From Cyrtodaria siliqua (taxonomy: Eukaryota; Mollusca; Bivalvia; Adapedonta; Hiatellidae): a stretch of DNA of 64,000 bases. Where the stretch lies: the NCBI GenBank assembly GCA_037043455.1, contig JAWPHD010005588.1, positions 62,001 to 126,000 of the forward strand, given 5' to 3'. Of this stretch, positions 10,935 to 22,467 are shown piece by piece (position 1 is the stretch's first letter; every line of letters begins with the position of its first letter). The notes beneath the pieces are model-generated. The model was not told the DNA's origin. It ran no database searches and saw only the letters and a program-made list of their open reading frames with translations. Made by a program: the position numbers and the translations under genes.

Positions 10935-12815
10935 CCACCGGTCATGGGGGGACTATAGGTTTGCACCTCGTCCTTCCGTCCGTCCTTCCGAATGCTTGTC
11001 CAGGCCATATTTTCAATACTATAAGACTTTGAGATACCAAACTTGGTATGTGGATACATCTTGGGATAGCGGGTGTGTCGAGTATCAAAATAAGGTTACT
11101 GTGACCTTGACCTCTGTCATAGAAAATACTTGTCCATAAGTATTTTCAATACTATAACACTTAGATATACCAATCTTGGTATGTGAATACATCTTGGGAT
11201 AGCTGTGTGTCGCATACCAAAACAAGGGCATTGTGACCTTGACCTTGACCTGTGATCTCTGTCATAGAAAATGCAGAGAAAATGCTTGTCCGCGAAATAT
11301 TTTCAATACTATAAGACTGAGATACCAACCTTGGAATGTGGATACAGCTTGGGATAGCGGTGTCTCGTATACCAAAAATAAGTTCACTGTGACCTTGACC
11401 TGTGACCTCTGTCATAGAAAATGCCTGTCCAGATCGTATTTTCAATACTACAACACTTAGAGATACCAAACTTGGTGTGTGAATACATCTTTGGATAGCG
11501 GTGTGATAAGTACCAAAGTAAGGTCACTGTGACCTTGACAATGACATGTGACCTATGCCATAGAAAATGCTACTCCGGGCCATATTTTCAATACTGTAAC
11601 ACTTAGAGACACCAAACTTGCTATGTGGATACATCTTGGGATAGCGGTATTTCGCGTATAAAGATAAGGTCACTGTGACCTTGACTTTGACCTGTGATCT
11701 CTGTCATAGAACATGCTTGTCCGGACCGTATTTTATAAGTTATTAGGATTCTTGACAGGACACATGGGCTCACATTCCCTGCCTGGAAATTATATTTACC
11801 CGAGCCGTTAGGCGAGGGGGAATATATATTTCCAGGCAGGGAATGTGAGCCCATGTTCCCTGTCAAGAATCCTAATAACGAATTTGTCATACTTCAAAGT
11901 TGTAACCATTTATTTAAGAAAAAAAACAGTCAAAACACGATTTCATTTTTATTGCGCCAATTGCCACGTAACGTGCCTCTAACTAGACGTTGTTTACTTT
12001 CGTGACGTCATCGCTCTAACGTCTCTAAATTTGGCGGATGTTTTAATAAAATAAACGTATTTTGTCACTATGTTAATGTTTTATTATCTGTAAAGTTGCC
12101 AAAAAAATACATTTACGATTATTTCAGACTTTTACAAACAATGGAAAGCGCAGAAAAGCGATAGGAAGGAAACAATCGGCGGTTTCCAAAACGAATCGGC
12201 AACGTTATCGTCGCCATTTTGTTTTTGTGTATTGGAGTAATGGGGTACCTACGATGTTCACGTCTCGAGACGTAGACATGGGCTCATGTCTACGGCGCAT
12301 TGACCAATGAAATCCTGAGAATTTTCTTTGCAGTATGACAATCAATAATTTAACAGAGATACCAAACTTGTTATGTGAATATATCTTGGGATAACGGTGT
12401 GTCACGTACCAAAATAAGGTCATTGTGACCTTGACCTGTGACCTCTGTCATAGCAAATGCTTGTCGGGACCGTATTTTCAATACTATAACACTTAGAGAT
12501 ACCAAACTTGTTATGTGAATACATCTTGGGATAGCAGTGTGTCGCGTACAAAAATAAAATCACATTGACCTTGATCTGTGACCTCTTCATAGAAAATGCT
12601 TGTCCGGATCGTATTTTTCAATACTATAACAGTTAGATACACCAAACTTGGTATGTGAATACATCTTGGGATAGCGGTGTGTCGCGTACCGAAATAGGTC
12701 ATTGTGACCTTGACCTTGATCTTTGACCTCCATCATAGGAAATGTCTGGAAAATGCTTGTCTGGGCCGGTGGGGGACTATGGATTGACCTGCAGTTCTTG
12801 ATGCTCTTGTTTTAA
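10935..12815 (-). mobile_element. Pearl-like element, about 150 bp core repeats
   Basis: Minus-strand orientation. Its 5' end is AAACAAGAGCATCAAG (12800-12815 on plus). Then come about eight core repeats marked by AGATACCAAACTTG, GGGATAGCGGTGTGTCG and GTGACCTTGACC, and a CCGT/CCTT-type microsatellite with GGGGGGACTATAGG near 10950-11000. Tandem 150-160 bp cores followed by an ACGG-type microsatellite is the published layout of bivalve pearl elements, later linked to Helentrons. It is interrupted by another element at 11738-12345. Confidence 0.7.
11738..12345. mobile_element. Element inserted inside the pearl-like repeats
   Basis: The core-repeat phrase expected after CGGACCGTATTTT breaks off near 11735 and resumes at AGAGATACCAAACTTG near 12355. 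The insert begins with a strong hairpin (11750-11880): ATTCTTGACAGG through CCTGCCTGGAAAT is answered by ATTTCCAGGCAGG through CCTGTCAAGAAT. It also contains a CGTAGACATGGGCTCATGTCTACG palindrome near 12270-12292. No coding frame. Confidence 0.6.
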
Positions 12816-13486
12816 ATAGTTGTGTAACATATCAAGTTGATGGTAATACGTTAACAGTTTAGAACTATATCTACAACATATAAAATATAATAGTCAAGAA
12901 AGAAGGAAACACATATACACGTTCTTAATATTTTATATGTTAGCTCGACTCTTTCGAAAAAAAAGAAGAAAGAGAAATTGTCGTCAATCGATCGTCGTCT
13001 CCACTCGGTTGAAGTTTGTATGTACATATACGATTGCATCTCCGAAACTGCTTTACATAATGGACTGTTACTTTATACATGTGTTGGACATCATTATACA
13101 AGATCATACAGCCAGGTTACGGTCATTAACAACTGTTTAATATGAACTAATTTAAGATCCTCTGTTCATATAATATACACATTGTAATTAAATCTTGACA
13201 CTTTCAAAAACAACTGATTAAGATAAAGCCAAACATATAATTATCACATCAATATTCATTATATAAGGTGTGTAAAACTAATTAATGAAATGCAGAATCA
13301 ATACAATTCATTACTTTTATTCGACATACCAGAATTATATGTTTATTGCCTTACACAAGACTAGTGATCAATATAATTATGATGACCATTCTGCGTTTAT
13401 ATAAACGATTTAACACAACTAGTAACCCTTCGTTTATTATTTATTGAACATCAGATATGCACACTCCCTATCGATTTTGCCTGATA
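12816..13486. other. Non-coding A+T-rich stretch, nothing recognised
   Basis: Short open frames only, without domain features. No tandem or inverted structure noticed. Confidence 0.45.
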
Positions 13487-14003
13487 CTCCGACAGTTGAA
13501 AATCGTCCCGACTTCAAGTAGTCACGGTGAAATGGCCGCAATGACCGAAACGCGCATGTCAACCAGACGGCGAAAAGAAGACAGAACGACAGAACAAAAA
13601 GACGACAGAACGAAAAGACGACAAAACGAAATAGCGACAAATGCAGCGCGAAAAGACGACAGAACGAAAGACGACAGAACGGAAAGAAGTCATTTCAAGG
13701 GCGAAAAACAACAGAAGGCCACACAAAATAACGAAAAACGACAATATCAAATGACGTCTTTTCGCGGCCATAGTGTCGTATTTTCGTCTTTTCGCGTGGC
13801 GTTCTGTCGTATTTTCGGCCTTGAAATGGCGTCTTTTCATTCTGTCGTTTTGTCGTCTTTTCGTTCTGTCGTCTTTTCGCGCTGCATTTGTCGTCTTTTC
13901 GTCCTGTCGTCTTTTCGTTCTGTGGTCTCTTCGGGGGCGAAATAACGGAACTTTAAGATGAATAGACGACAAATGGCAGAAATCTGCCACCATAAAACCT
14001 CGC
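13487..14003 (+). mobile_element. Foldback element built of CGAAAAGACGACAG repeats, copy B
   Basis: Same family as 9925-10262 in the opposite orientation, and longer. The first half reads ACGAAAAGACGACA repeatedly and the second half reads the reverse complement TGTCGTCTTTTCGT, so the element is a large imperfect hairpin. Ends are TTGAAAATCGTC on the left and AATCTGCCACCATAA on the right. Confidence 0.75.
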
Positions 14004-15814
14004 AAGTGTAACTGTGTGTAACCCAGCTACGCAGAAATGAACTTACTTCTAACCTATGCCAAGAAAATATAAATAAAGACGGATTCTCACAGCTCCGCTC
14101 TTTATATAACAAAGTACGTTGATATTTAAGTGCATGCGCAGTTCGTGTATCCTTGGCCCTGTTTACATATTATAGAGAACAGCATGCAGCTCAAACAATG
14201 GTTTAACGTTAGTCATACTATCATGTCACAAGTAATGTGCTACATAAATTCATATAGTTTTCTTGCAGTTGTTTTATAAAACCCTCAAATTTTCATTTTC
14301 TATTTTTTATTTTTTAGTAAGAGTAAAATATAATTAAAGGAGTATGGAAGGAGACATTTGGAAATCGCCGAACACGTTAAATTAAAAAAATGATATTGCA
14401 GTCTCGGTTTGATTGTAACTGTTCATGAACGGTAGTGACAAATGCTAGTTACTGTTCACGCCCTCTAGCCCCGGGTTGAGCAGAACTAAGTATTTAAAAT
14501 GTCAATAGTACGAAATGTGAAGCCATCCCGAAGATTTTATGCATATGACGGTGAACATGGAAACTTCAATGATGTATTTTTATACCATTCCATGGTCAGC
14601 GGCGCATGCATGGTCCAGTTTCTAACAAAATGCTTTGCACTAAACGCGAAAACAATGGGCGAAATAAACAAAATGGAATTTAGTTGGGAGCAGCGGTTAT
14701 GAAGCCTGTATATCACAAGTAACATTTTTTTCACAAGTAATGCCGACTTAATGATCGTGTTTTTTTGTTTCGTAATTTGTTCCTCTGTTTGTTACCATGG
14801 TTGTTAGAAACATTCTGCAGTATACATATTGTTATATATTATTTCTCCTTTAATGATGCAACATTCCTAATGTTAACTACCGTCTTGTTCGTGGCATTTA
14901 CTCATCTAGATCGCTAGTATCTGTTCGACTTTTATCTACTTGTTATGAATAATCACACTGTACTATTTATATAAATATTTAATTGACATACATTCGTTAT
15001 ACTGCTCTATTCAACAGTTTCTTTCAAAAAAAGGACGATTTTGGTTTTATAAAGAATATGATAACTTGAATACCATAATTTAAATAAGTAAAAGGAGCTT
15101 AACATCATACGAGGACAAAATGCAGTGTAATACAATAACCTTTAATAATTACATGAAGTAATGTTTTAAGAAGGAAATGCCAATCGCATTTTCATGAAAC
15201 GTCTTAAATGTTCCATTATTATACGGACATAAAAAAGTGCAAATTGATTCAGAAAATAGCGTATAGTAATTCCACGTAAACATGCTAGTTCAAGAAACAA
15301 GCGCATACCGTAATAATTCTAGTAATGTTAAATTGATAAATTCTCCGTGACCTGTTTTCGTTTCCGGAGAATACAACACGCGGCTTGCATGTTCACAATG
15401 CGGTTAATCGGTCAAGGTATTCACGTGCTGTCTATGTTAGCGTTCGTGATATCAAAATTAAGTCAGGTATTGTTTATATTATACATATATTAACACTTAA
15501 AAATGTCTGTAAAATCATCTTTCTTTTAAAGGGACACGTGGCAATTTTGATTCATTTTTAAAACTCGCGGCTTCCCGTTAGTTTTTCTACATATCTTGCT
15601 TTTTTAATCACTAATACTCATTATAAGAATAGTTCAAAGCAAAATGTGTTTTTGCATATTAAACATGTTTTGTTGTATTACATCTATAGTATATTTAAAC
15701 CTTAAATAACGAAGACAAATGGAAAACTTCTATTTTGTGGTATTTGTTTGATAAGGAGTACATTTTTTAATTTAATTGCTCTTTTATTTGACCATTGTTG
15801 AATTGCCATTGTCG
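14004..15814. other. Non-coding stretch between duplication copies
   Basis: No gene recognised. A relic of the 9445-9705 MITE end lies near 14925. AAAGGGACACGTGGCAA near 15530 belongs to a scattered repeat also seen near 31110 and 61430. A 67-residue frame at 14499-14702 shows no domain. Confidence 0.5.
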
Positions 15815-16340
15815 ATTGATTCGTTTTCTTTAGACTTGCATATCGTTCACATTGTGAGCGTTAGCGTCTTCAGCTACTAACGTTTTGCAAGCATTTTTAC
15901 ACAAAGGTGTCATGCCCTGTTTACGTTTTTTGACGTCATTGTTCATGCATGACATCTTCGCTCCAACATGTGCAAGATCAAGCTTTCGATCAACCATGTA
16001 AAACGCGGATTACCCAATCCTGTATGCAAGAAATTGCTTTTATTACAACATGTTTTTTTTTAATCTAACAGATATGGAAATGAATATTTGTATATATCTA
16101 TGGTATTCACACTTCAATATGGGTATCAGTTGCATAAAGACGCAGTTACAAATCTGCAAATGTTCTTGTTCGGTCTATGTAAACGCTGCATGAGATAAAA
16201 AAAAAACTATCAGCACAAAAACACAAAATTGTTGAATCTTTGTCAAGAACTCCTAACTGAAATTCACATTTCTATTTCTGTGCCAAGAGCACATTAATCT
16301 AGAACAAATGCACGGCGTGAAAGCTTGCTTTGATGCCAAC

Positions 16341-16347
16341 AATAAAG
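16341..16347 (+). promoter_or_regulatory. Degenerate TATA element of C1q copy 2
   Basis: AATAAAG remains where copy 1 has TATATAAAG. About 20 bp just upstream has been lost. The downstream initiator region ATTCAGACCGGAG is unchanged, so initiation may still occur with a weaker box. Confidence 0.3.
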
Positions 16348-16459
16348 CGGGTGCGCATGTGCGTGGTGCGCATTCAGACCGGAGATACGCAAGCTTGTCG
16401 CTTGTCGAACATTAAACTGTTTCAGACTGTTCTGCAGTAATATATTGAGATATTTGATA

Positions 16460-16850
16460 ATGGAGTTCCGATATTTATTTACACTCATAGTGTTTATTGT
16501 CATAAACATGACCGAGGCCAGTAACTTTGAGGAACCAAATTGCCCAAGGTGTTCGAAATATGAATATGAAGAAAAAACGCTCGAAAGATTAGTCCGCATG
16601 CAACACCAGTGGGATATAATGAAAGAACAATGGAGTTCATGGGAACAAAGTATGAAGGAAACAATGCTGCAATTCAACGATAACATGTTGAAATTGAATG
16701 AAGCCGAAGTAGAGAGAGAAAACATGCAAGACAAACAAAAAGCAGACATCAATACAACGTTGATGAACGTCCATCAACAAGTCAGTCGAATGTCGCAGGA
16801 TCTGATGGATCAACACACGGAAATCAATAGGACAGTGCTGGCATATAAAG
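16460..16850 (+). CDS. C1q copy 2, exon 1
   Basis: Encodes the signal peptide, CxxC and coiled coil (130 codons plus one base). Ends GCATATAAAG before GTACCATC. Confidence 0.9.
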
Positions 16851-18908
16851 GTACCATCTACTTTTTGTTCTGTATTTTTGTTTACTATATATTTCTGTAT
16901 TTATTATTTTATATTTTTTACAGGTATTCATGAAAAGCAGTTAAGTCTCAACCTAAGGTCAATTTAACCCAATCTGTATTGATAATTTAAAGTGTTATTT
17001 TTAAAAAACTAGATGCAGAAAAAAAGATTTATCAATATGAAAAAGCAAAAATAAGTGTTGCATTTGTGTATCGTATTTAACTGGTTTATGTCAATAGGTC
17101 TCATGAAAACAAATAACGCCCCTGAACATGTTATTAAAACATATTCACATATCGGTAGACTTGTCTTTAATTTCCAGAGTGAGTAAACCTTTTTCTCGGT
17201 ATCCGTATTATTTTAAAAAATAAAATTTGTGCGGTTTTACTATGAATAAAACATCATAGGGAGGTGTTTTCTGTAATAGTTTGTCAAACCAGGGTTCTGG
17301 GTTCTGAGAAACCTGGTCAATCTATATATGTATAGCGCTGCAGATATTGAAAATAATCCTCACCAACGCCAATGAGTTTCGCCGGTGCGTTCTTTGAAAA
17401 TACTCGCCGGTGCGTTCTTGGAAAATACAGTTTCCCTTTGCCTCGTCCTTCGGATTGGGACGTAACCCGAATATATTCGTTAACAAATGTAAGGCAGGTT
17501 CACGGTTCATATATCAGGTTCATTTATATGCTTCCCTTCTTTCTGGGGCGGCTGTAAATAACCTGTACTGTGTACTTAAATTCAAAAGTAATTGATTAGG
17601 AAGTCCCTAAGCTGTTTTCTTCTTTAAAAATGTCCGTATTTTGTTATGTCGTGTACTTCTTTACACAGGAAAAATGTTGTGACATGTGTCACATATGTGT
17701 TACTGTCTTATTATTTGCATGATTCTGTCATATATAAAGCATGTTATTTACATATATGCCACATATGTAAATGATACATATGTGTGACATATGTACCACA
17801 TATATTTTTCATGTTAAAATAATACACCTGTGCCACATACATTATGAAATGAATACATATGTATTTCATATGAAATCTATACTTAAAATACATAAAATAT
17901 TTATCTCGCAACAAAAACATAGGTTTGTTTCTGGTCTTCCGACCGACCCTATATTTAAGGCCTCGACTCTAAACTTTTTTTTAGGCTAAAAAAAACAACA
18001 AAAACAATAATAATAATAATAATTTCTTACCGATCTACCCTAATTTTTTTTGGGAAAAGACCAGAAACGGACCTTTTATTTTTTGGCCTGAAAAACAATG
18101 CAGAATATTGTAGAAAACGTTTGAACAACCTGTTTAAGTTTTAATTTTATTTAGTAAAACATATTTTCATATGTATTACATATGTGTTAATTTCATATGA
18201 AATACATATGTATCACATATGTAAAACATATGAATTTTATGCCTAGATACTTTTCCTGTGTACTATATTACCTTGTGTACATCGTTTTGTTCTGAGCTCT
18301 TATTTATTTTTAAATAGAATTTAGTTGGATAGAAAATAACGAATATATGGGTATACGCCGAACATCAATATAATATATTTCATAACACAACATTGACGAA
18401 ACGTGTAATCAATATAAACAGTGATACATCATACATATTAAATGAGTTGTTTTGTTTATAATTAACAAAATCTTTTCCAGATGAGCTCAAGACGCCGACT
18501 GTTTTATTTAAAGCTAGAGGTGTCACGGATAAATCTCCAACAGATGGTCAAATGGTAATCTTCGGCACCATCGTGACTAACGTCGGTGGAGGGTATGATA
18601 GCAGTACGGGCTATTTTACAGCTCCACGTTCCGGCACCTATCTGTTTACAGTACAGTTTTGTACCCAAAGCAGTAAGTGGATGCAAGCCCAGATTATAGC
18701 GGCGGCTAACGTTATCGGTATGACGTCACATTATGAAGCTGATGCTGGATCAACGTGTACGTCAGGTGACGGGGTGGCCGTGCTTACACAAGGACAGACG
18801 GCATGGATCAAGTGTTACTACGCTTCATCAGGAACGGTCATTTCTGAGGATGACACTTACAAGTGGAATACGTTTTCTGGTGTTTTGATTCACACCGGAA
18901 CGGAATAA
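16460..18908 (+). CDS. Secreted coiled-coil C1q-domain protein (intact)
   Basis: Two exons (16460-16850, 18481-18908) joined in phase 1 through AAAG|GTACC and TTTTCCAG|AT give 272 residues. Residues 1-20 form a signal peptide (hydrophobic LFTLIVFIVI, then Ala20). Cys28 and Cys31 form a CxxC followed by YEYEEK, common ahead of the stalk in molluscan C1q proteins. Residues 36-125 are a charged heptad-rich coiled coil without collagen repeats. Residues 132-272 are a C1q head, with FGTIVTNVGGGYDSSTGYF, GTYLFTVQF and a terminal FSGVLIHTGTE. The expected role is a secreted trimeric pattern-recognition lectin of bivalve immunity; the ligand cannot be read from sequence. ATG at 16460 is chosen because it starts the signal peptide. 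Copy 1 upstream is its broken paralogue. Confidence 0.93.
17664..18260. mobile_element. TA-flanked foldback element rich in CATATG
   Basis: 597 bp in the C1q copy 2 intron, bounded by CACAGGAAAA and its inverse TTTTCCTGTG and flanked on both sides by TA (17662-17663 and 18261-18262). Copy 1 keeps the unfilled site at about 5180-5200 (CTTCTTTACCATGTTACC) with a single TA. A TA duplication with short inverted ends is typical of Tc1/mariner-type MITEs. Both arms are made of CATATGTGACATATG-like palindromes. The centre (17890-18110) is unique and holds a small TAA run. Confidence 0.85.
18481..18908 (+). CDS. C1q copy 2, exon 2
   Basis: The whole C1q head and the stop. The acceptor is TCTTTTCCAG at 18471-18480. 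The stop TAA lies inside an AATAAA hexamer. Confidence 0.93.
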
Positions 18909-19062
18909 ACATTATCTCGTATAATATGCATAGCGATGTGTCATTTATCCAACTCGGTTGCTGCCTGCCGTACATGTTGCTGTGTTACGGACACGATAAT
19001 TAGTTAGTAATGTATATGTGTTTCTGACTTGAATAGCACTGGTTCATACAGTGTGTTTGTGC

Positions 19063-19068
19063 ATTAAA
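19063..19068 (+). terminator. Candidate poly(A) signal, C1q copy 2
   Basis: ATTAAA 155 bp past the stop, with GTATGTGTTTTG downstream. Position and sequence are conserved in copy 1. A further AATAAA is at 19472. Confidence 0.4.
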
Positions 19069-20479
19069 CACAAAAAGTATGTGTTTTGATGGACCTCGAA
19101 GTGACCTATATTTTATCCATATATTGCCATAAATAATATGTATTCAATGTTAAAACATATATACAGTTTTGTGCATCATTTTACATCATAGATATACCGT
19201 TAATTTCTTATTTCAACTTATCGTTCATTTATTCATACAGATATCCAGCATATATCAATGTCATATAACATTTGTGATATATATGTCAAGCGATATATGT
19301 AGCAATGAAATATTCGTAAATGTAAGATGAAGGATATTATTAAATGGTTTCCTGTTTTGTACATTTACAATAACATATTATACAATGGCGACTGTCGTTC
19401 AGAAAAGTGCATTTTACCCTATTCATAACTTTCACATGTCATCATCAAAATAATTTGACCAATCAGTGATCAATAAAATAAAACACCTCCACATTCTGGT
19501 AGTGGGTAAACTCGGTGTTTATCCTTGGTGCTCAACTGACTTTAGCCCTTTATAAAACTAGTTTGTAGAGATAAGTATATTAAAAGCTTTGTTTTTTGTG
19601 TACATCTATGTATCTTCTTTTGGTGTTGTCTGATTTTAAAACACCAATAAGGATACATTTAATTTAAATGATGGTCTAATATTTTCATTTTTCATATAGA
19701 GATTGAGGATAAAGTCCGAGTAAACCCCTTTATTTTCACCTACTGAATATCTTGACCTACCGGAAGTTGACCAGATGTGAAAGTTATGAATATAATGGTA
19801 TATGTTTTTGGTGTAAATGAGCTTGAATAACGTTTTTTATTTGTTCTTTTGCTTGTCAAATGTTGCTTCATCGACATTAAATTCATTAATTACCTGTTTT
19901 AATGGATGTATGTCAAATAAAGGTTTTTATATTTATATATTTGGAAAAGACCAAGTATGTTTACATTTTTGGAACTTATAGTGAAAACCACAAAATTATA
20001 AACAAATCTGAGTCTTTATTTTTAAAGCATTTGAGATAACAGGGTTAAATGTGTTAGATAATAGTAATTAGTGTACAAAACACCTTTTATTATTAAAATA
20101 TATGAAACTTACTCTTTAATATTAGGACCAGTTAACTTAAATAATAAATAAATAAAGGTGAAATAAAGTTATTTAGGATTTAAATGACTGACATGTTCTC
20201 CGCATATATTATGCGATTAGGAACATGCATGCTAATTGTTCTAATACATGATATAAATAAATTAATAAACATTATCGTTTGTCGTTATATACATATAATA
20301 TACAACTGGCGTCATGATGAAATCACGAGTACACGTACAATTTAGGCTTGAATCTATAAAAAGAATAATCATTTTTTATACTGGAACAGTGACTCTCCAT
20401 TGCAAAAAGCCCGTTTTCAGCAAATAAATAAGTTTAGAATGGTGTAACAAAGAAGCGAGGAGTTTGCTTCATGCTTGCT

Positions 20480-20875
20480 TAATATTTATCGAATTGTATA
20501 TTCAACTGAAGAGTACATACCCCTCCAAAGTGAGCTCTATCATCCGCCGCAAAAGGTGTTTCGATTTAAACAGTACTTTGTGCATAGGCGTAGGGGGCGT
20601 GGGGGTGGGTGAGGGGGGCAGAGTATGCTTTGCCCCCCACCCCGTAATTTGAGGAAAAAATGGTTTGCGTTCAGAAAAGTGAAGTAAATGAGCTTGAATA
20701 TCGTTTGTTTTTTGTGTGTTTCTTTGCTTGTCACAAAGGTATGAGTGCTTTATTTGAACAAATTTCGTTAAATATTAAGGAAAATGTTATGAAGAAACAC
20801 CCTACCTGAATCGATCGAACACATTGTTTACATTTTTTGCCGTAAAACCGATCAAAAGTCACGTGGTTTCGCCAC
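20480..20875. mobile_element. Foldback MITE of the GATTAGCCCTCCC family, diverged
   Basis: The right end GATCAAAAGTCACGTGGTTTCGCCAC matches, inverted, the left end of 47728-48161. The left arm retains TCATCCGCCGCAAAAGG. The centre is replaced by G-rich unique sequence (20585-20645). Confidence 0.5.
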
Positions 20876-21805
20876 CCTGAACACGACTCAACGGGCCCTA
20901 TCTCGCTGCCAAACTATGTTCTCTCTATGTAGTCCATGAATGAATTCGTCGCATCTGTCTTACATCAAACGCTGGCCGGATGTCGGATTTTTAGTTGTTA
21001 ATATTTGTCCAAACTTTAGCACATTATGAGCATTTTCTCTTGCATTAAAAATTTTAATATTCACAATGCATGTTGCTAATCAAATGTATGTGCATATGTA
21101 TATGCCAACTGATTAAATAACAATGCATTGTTTATTTGAGGCAAGACGTGATATACATATTACGCGTGCCTCAGTCATTAAAGAAACTAACCCACCAAAT
21201 ATCGGCAAAATTACACTATGTGCAAAACCGTGTATCAAAACTCTATCATGGTGTTCAGGTCATATAATAATGTATAGGTGCCTATTAGAACTAAAGGTTT
21301 ATTCACTAGTTCTAAAAGTACCCGTTATTGAATATGCATAAAATGAACTATAAATTGGTAATTCTTAATTCGACGCTTCAGTTCCCGGGTTTCGCCTGGC
21401 TGGTTGACATTTAACCTTGTTTACTATTGACATGTTTACTATTGACTTAATATTGACAGGATGTATATTCATAAAAAGACAACTTTCTCTAAATTTCAAG
21501 CTGCATTAATCTGTCACGGAATAAATTCCAATTTGTTTTACTTCTGACAGTATTATACAATAACTGTTCTTGAGAAAATGATTTCGTTGTGCGGTGTAAC
21601 TGAAGAAACCTGGAAATGCACGTGCATTTCATAACACCAATGAGGAATGCACTAAATGCAAATATACACGTACAAATGTTAAATGTCGACTCGTTATATG
21701 GATTATATATTTTGTCCAAAATGCCTCAAATTTTAACTTTTAAAAGGTTTTGTTTTGTGATGCGTTTTCATTGACCGCGAGTATATATGCAGGTAGTTCA
21801 GCCAC
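20876..21805. other. Non-coding stretch, nothing recognised
   Basis: Short frames only. No repeat structure noticed. Confidence 0.45.
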
Positions 21806-21893
21806 TTTCCCGTGCCGCAAGTCCGGTGTTGCCAGCTTCCACAGCTGTCACAGGCTATCGCATGCTGGCAATAACGAACCTCGCAGCTGCATA
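21806..21893 (-). pseudogene. PHD-finger-like exon relic
   Basis: The minus strand reads a cysteine/histidine array ending AIACDSCGSWQHRTCGTG. The spacing ACDxCxxWxHRxCGTG is the second half of a PHD-type zinc finger often seen in invertebrate transposase-related and FLYWCH proteins. The upstream half is cut off by the foldback element starting at 21898, and no continuing exon was found downstream. It is probably a fragment of an old transposon gene; a host exon is less likely. Confidence 0.45.
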
Positions 21894-21897
21894 CACT

Positions 21898-22467
21898 CAA
21901 AACAAGATATCTCCTTATCTTGCAGAGATATATCTGCTCAAAGGATAATCGAGACATATATCTCTTTAACACGAGATATTTTTATCGATTGATAGATATA
22001 TATTTCTATTTGAATTATAGATATCCATAATTCATACGAAGATATCATTAATTGACGAGCATTTATATATATACATATATGTTATATTAGATTTATAGAT
22101 ATCTATAATTCAGTTTAAGATATCCATAAATCGATTTATAGATATCTTTAAATGAATTATAGATATCCATAAATACCGTTGAATCAACGATATCTAGACT
22201 ATAATAAGTTTCACTACAGGATAAATGTAAGGGATCGGCTATTAATTCCACGGCTGAATAAACTGATTTAAAGAAATCTTATATTGAATATAGATATCTA
22301 TAAATCGATTTAAATAGTAAAACGGTGCCACATATATCTTCGTAAGACTCTGATAGATCTCTCTCTAGTTAAATATATATATTTCTATTTTATTTGGAGA
22401 TATCTTGAAGAGAGATATGTCTACGTTAAAGAGATATCGTTCTATCTTACAGAGATATCTTGTTTGG
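21898..22467. mobile_element. Foldback element made of AGATATC motifs
   Basis: Ends CAAAACAAGATATCTC (21898) and its inverse GAGATATCTTGTTTGG (ending 22467). Between them are many spaced AGATATC or TAGATATCTATAA palindromes on both arms. It interrupts the PHD-like relic on its left. No coding capacity. Confidence 0.7.

Larger units (their letters stand above)
15815..20585 (+). repeat. Segmental duplication, copy 2 (C1q locus)
   Basis: Counterpart of 1880-8235 in the same orientation. It starts at GATTGATTCGTTTTCTTTAG and ends just after CGATTTAAACAGTACTTT. Coding parts are intact. Differences from copy 1 include a roughly 95 bp extra block near 16050-16130, loss of about 20 bp at the TATA box, and the 597 bp insertion at 17664-18260. 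Confidence 0.85.

Noticed and set aside
13457..14112. Frames of up to 162 residues rich in Lys, Arg, Ser and Phe
   Set aside because: Both strands are open across the CGAAAAGACGACAG foldback. The peptides are simple repeats of the motif and resemble no protein.
14499..14702. 67-residue plus-strand frame starting with ATG
   Set aside because: No recognisable motif and the flanks are repeat-derived. Not enough to call a gene.
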